DNA from: Sinorhizobium psoraleae
Lineage (GTDB): Bacteria; Pseudomonadota; Alphaproteobacteria; Rhizobiales; Rhizobiaceae
DNA: 64,000 nt
Assembly: GCF_013283645.1 (NCBI RefSeq)
Contig: NZ_JABEKV010000003.1
Coordinates: 1,054,001 to 1,118,000, forward strand
Direction: 5' to 3'
The notes under the pieces are model-generated. The model saw only the letters and a program-made list of their open reading frames with translations, searched no databases and was not told the origin of the DNA. The position numbers and the translations under genes are program-made. How positions within the stretch are numbered: the stretch's first letter is position 1; every line of letters begins with the position of its first letter. Of this stretch, positions 63,592 through 64,000 are shown piece after piece.

Positions 63592-64000
63592 ATGGCTGAC
63601 TATTGGCGTGGCGACTTTTACGGGCAGAGCGACAACATTTTGGGTGGTGCACGGCTTATGGTGCTGGGCGAGGCCCATTATCATCACAGCGCTCCAATCG
63701 GCTCCGAAATCCCCGAGATAACGAACGATGTAGTCACTGCTTACGTCGACGGGCGACTCGGTCCCAACGCCCAGTTTTTCAGGCGCGTGGAGAGACTGGT
63801 CACGAAGCGTCTGAATGACGGGCTGACTCGTGAGCAAACTGCCGCATTTTGGCATTCCGTGATTTTCAGCAATTACATACCGGTTATTGCGGGAAACAAA
63901 CCCGGCGACCGTCCGCCGGAGGAGCTGTGGAATGGGGCGGCTCCCCACGAATTCATCGAGAATGTTAAAAGGACAGAGGCCGAAATAGTTCTGGTATGCG
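63592..64000 (+). CDS. Partial gene, possible uracil-DNA-glycosylase-like or related unknown family
   Basis: The frame starts at ATG 63592 after ACGGAGAAAAA and remains open to the right edge (136 codons), so its C-terminus is missing. The visible part has RLMVLGEAHYHH near the N-terminus and FWHSVIFSNYIPVIAG followed by RPPEELW and a final EIVLVC strand. This spacing of a LGExHY strand, a WxSVxFxNYI helix and a xRPxxEMW-like motif recalls a family of unknown function with a fold like uracil-DNA glycosylase. I base this on memory only. It is divergent from the hypothetical gene at 63196. Confidence 0.55.
   Translation, partial: MADYWRGDFYGQSDNILGGARLMVLGEAHYHHSAPIGSEIPEITNDVVTAYVDGRLGPNAQFFRRVERLVTKRLNDGLTREQTAAFWHSVIFSNYIPVIAGNKPGDRPPEELWNGAAPHEFIENVKRTEAEIVLVC

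Noticed and set aside
63553-63948. Minus-strand 131-codon open frame at the right end
   Set aside because: It is antisense to the better-supported plus-strand gene starting at 63592, which has a ribosome site and conserved-looking motifs.

Overview
The window looks like a piece of a large secondary replicon from an alphaproteobacterium of the Ensifer/Sinorhizobium group. I infer this from high GC and codon use, dense ABC-transporter and regulator content, rhizobial intergenic repeats (1510-1558, 10360-10417, 15281-15398), and a gene order (gcdH, CoA-transferase, htpG, pta, ackA, gabD, gabT, acyltransferase, two glycosyltransferases, MsbA2-like exporter, opp genes) that matches my memory of the S. 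meliloti pSymB megaplasmid. I could not run a search to confirm the species. I see no rRNA, tRNA, CRISPR array, insertion sequence or replication origin.

Layout. 1-2.2 kb: minus-strand operon for an isochorismatase-type hydrolase, a XapX membrane protein and a Tat-exported amidohydrolase that runs off the left edge. 2.6-8.1 kb: LacI-type regulator, then a polar amino-acid-type ABC transporter, a D-2-hydroxyacid dehydrogenase and a small ferredoxin-like-fold protein. 8.2-11.7 kb: AraC and LysR regulators and a DauA-like D-amino-acid dehydrogenase. 11.7-15.2 kb: LysR regulator divergent from gcdH and a class III CoA-transferase (glutarate/lysine degradation). 15.4-19.8 kb: htpG divergent from pta-ackA, which carries a FixK/FNR-like box. 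19.8-23.7 kb: gabT-gabD for GABA degradation, divergent from a MerR-XRE-cupin regulator. 24.1-29.3 kb: surface-polysaccharide locus with acyltransferase, two GT2 glycosyltransferases and an MsbA2-type exporter. 29.3-36.4 kb: class II fructose-bisphosphate aldolase and an oligopeptide transporter operon preceded by a small ORF.

36.7-41.3 kb: MscS channel and a DctBD-like two-component pair whose regulator has GAFPGA in place of GAFTGA. 41.5-43.2 kb: MhqO/MhqD-like dioxygenase and hydrolase pair. 43.2-43.8 kb: toxin-antitoxin module with an intact antitoxin and a frameshifted PIN toxin. 43.8-49.6 kb: TetR-HlyD-ABC export operon arranged like E. coli cecR-ybhGFSR, with an operator-like palindrome. 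49.7-55.1 kb: HPP-CBS membrane protein, two-component system and divergent EptA-type phosphoethanolamine transferase. 55.3-58.3 kb: small hypothetical protein, PPP-type phosphatase, HAD phosphatase and RBBP9-like hydrolase. 58.5-61.9 kb: 1122-residue SAM-cyclase-ATPase-TPR protein. 61.9-64.0 kb: decayed RelBE-type module and three unrecognised or weakly recognised genes, the last cut by the right edge.

Together the genes describe a catabolic and envelope-adaptation region: uptake and breakdown of amino-acid-derived compounds (GABA, glutarate, D-amino acids, peptides), overflow acetate metabolism, surface polysaccharide and lipid modification, drug export and osmotic safety. Most modules have a dedicated regulator next to them, and several have a visible palindromic operator candidate.
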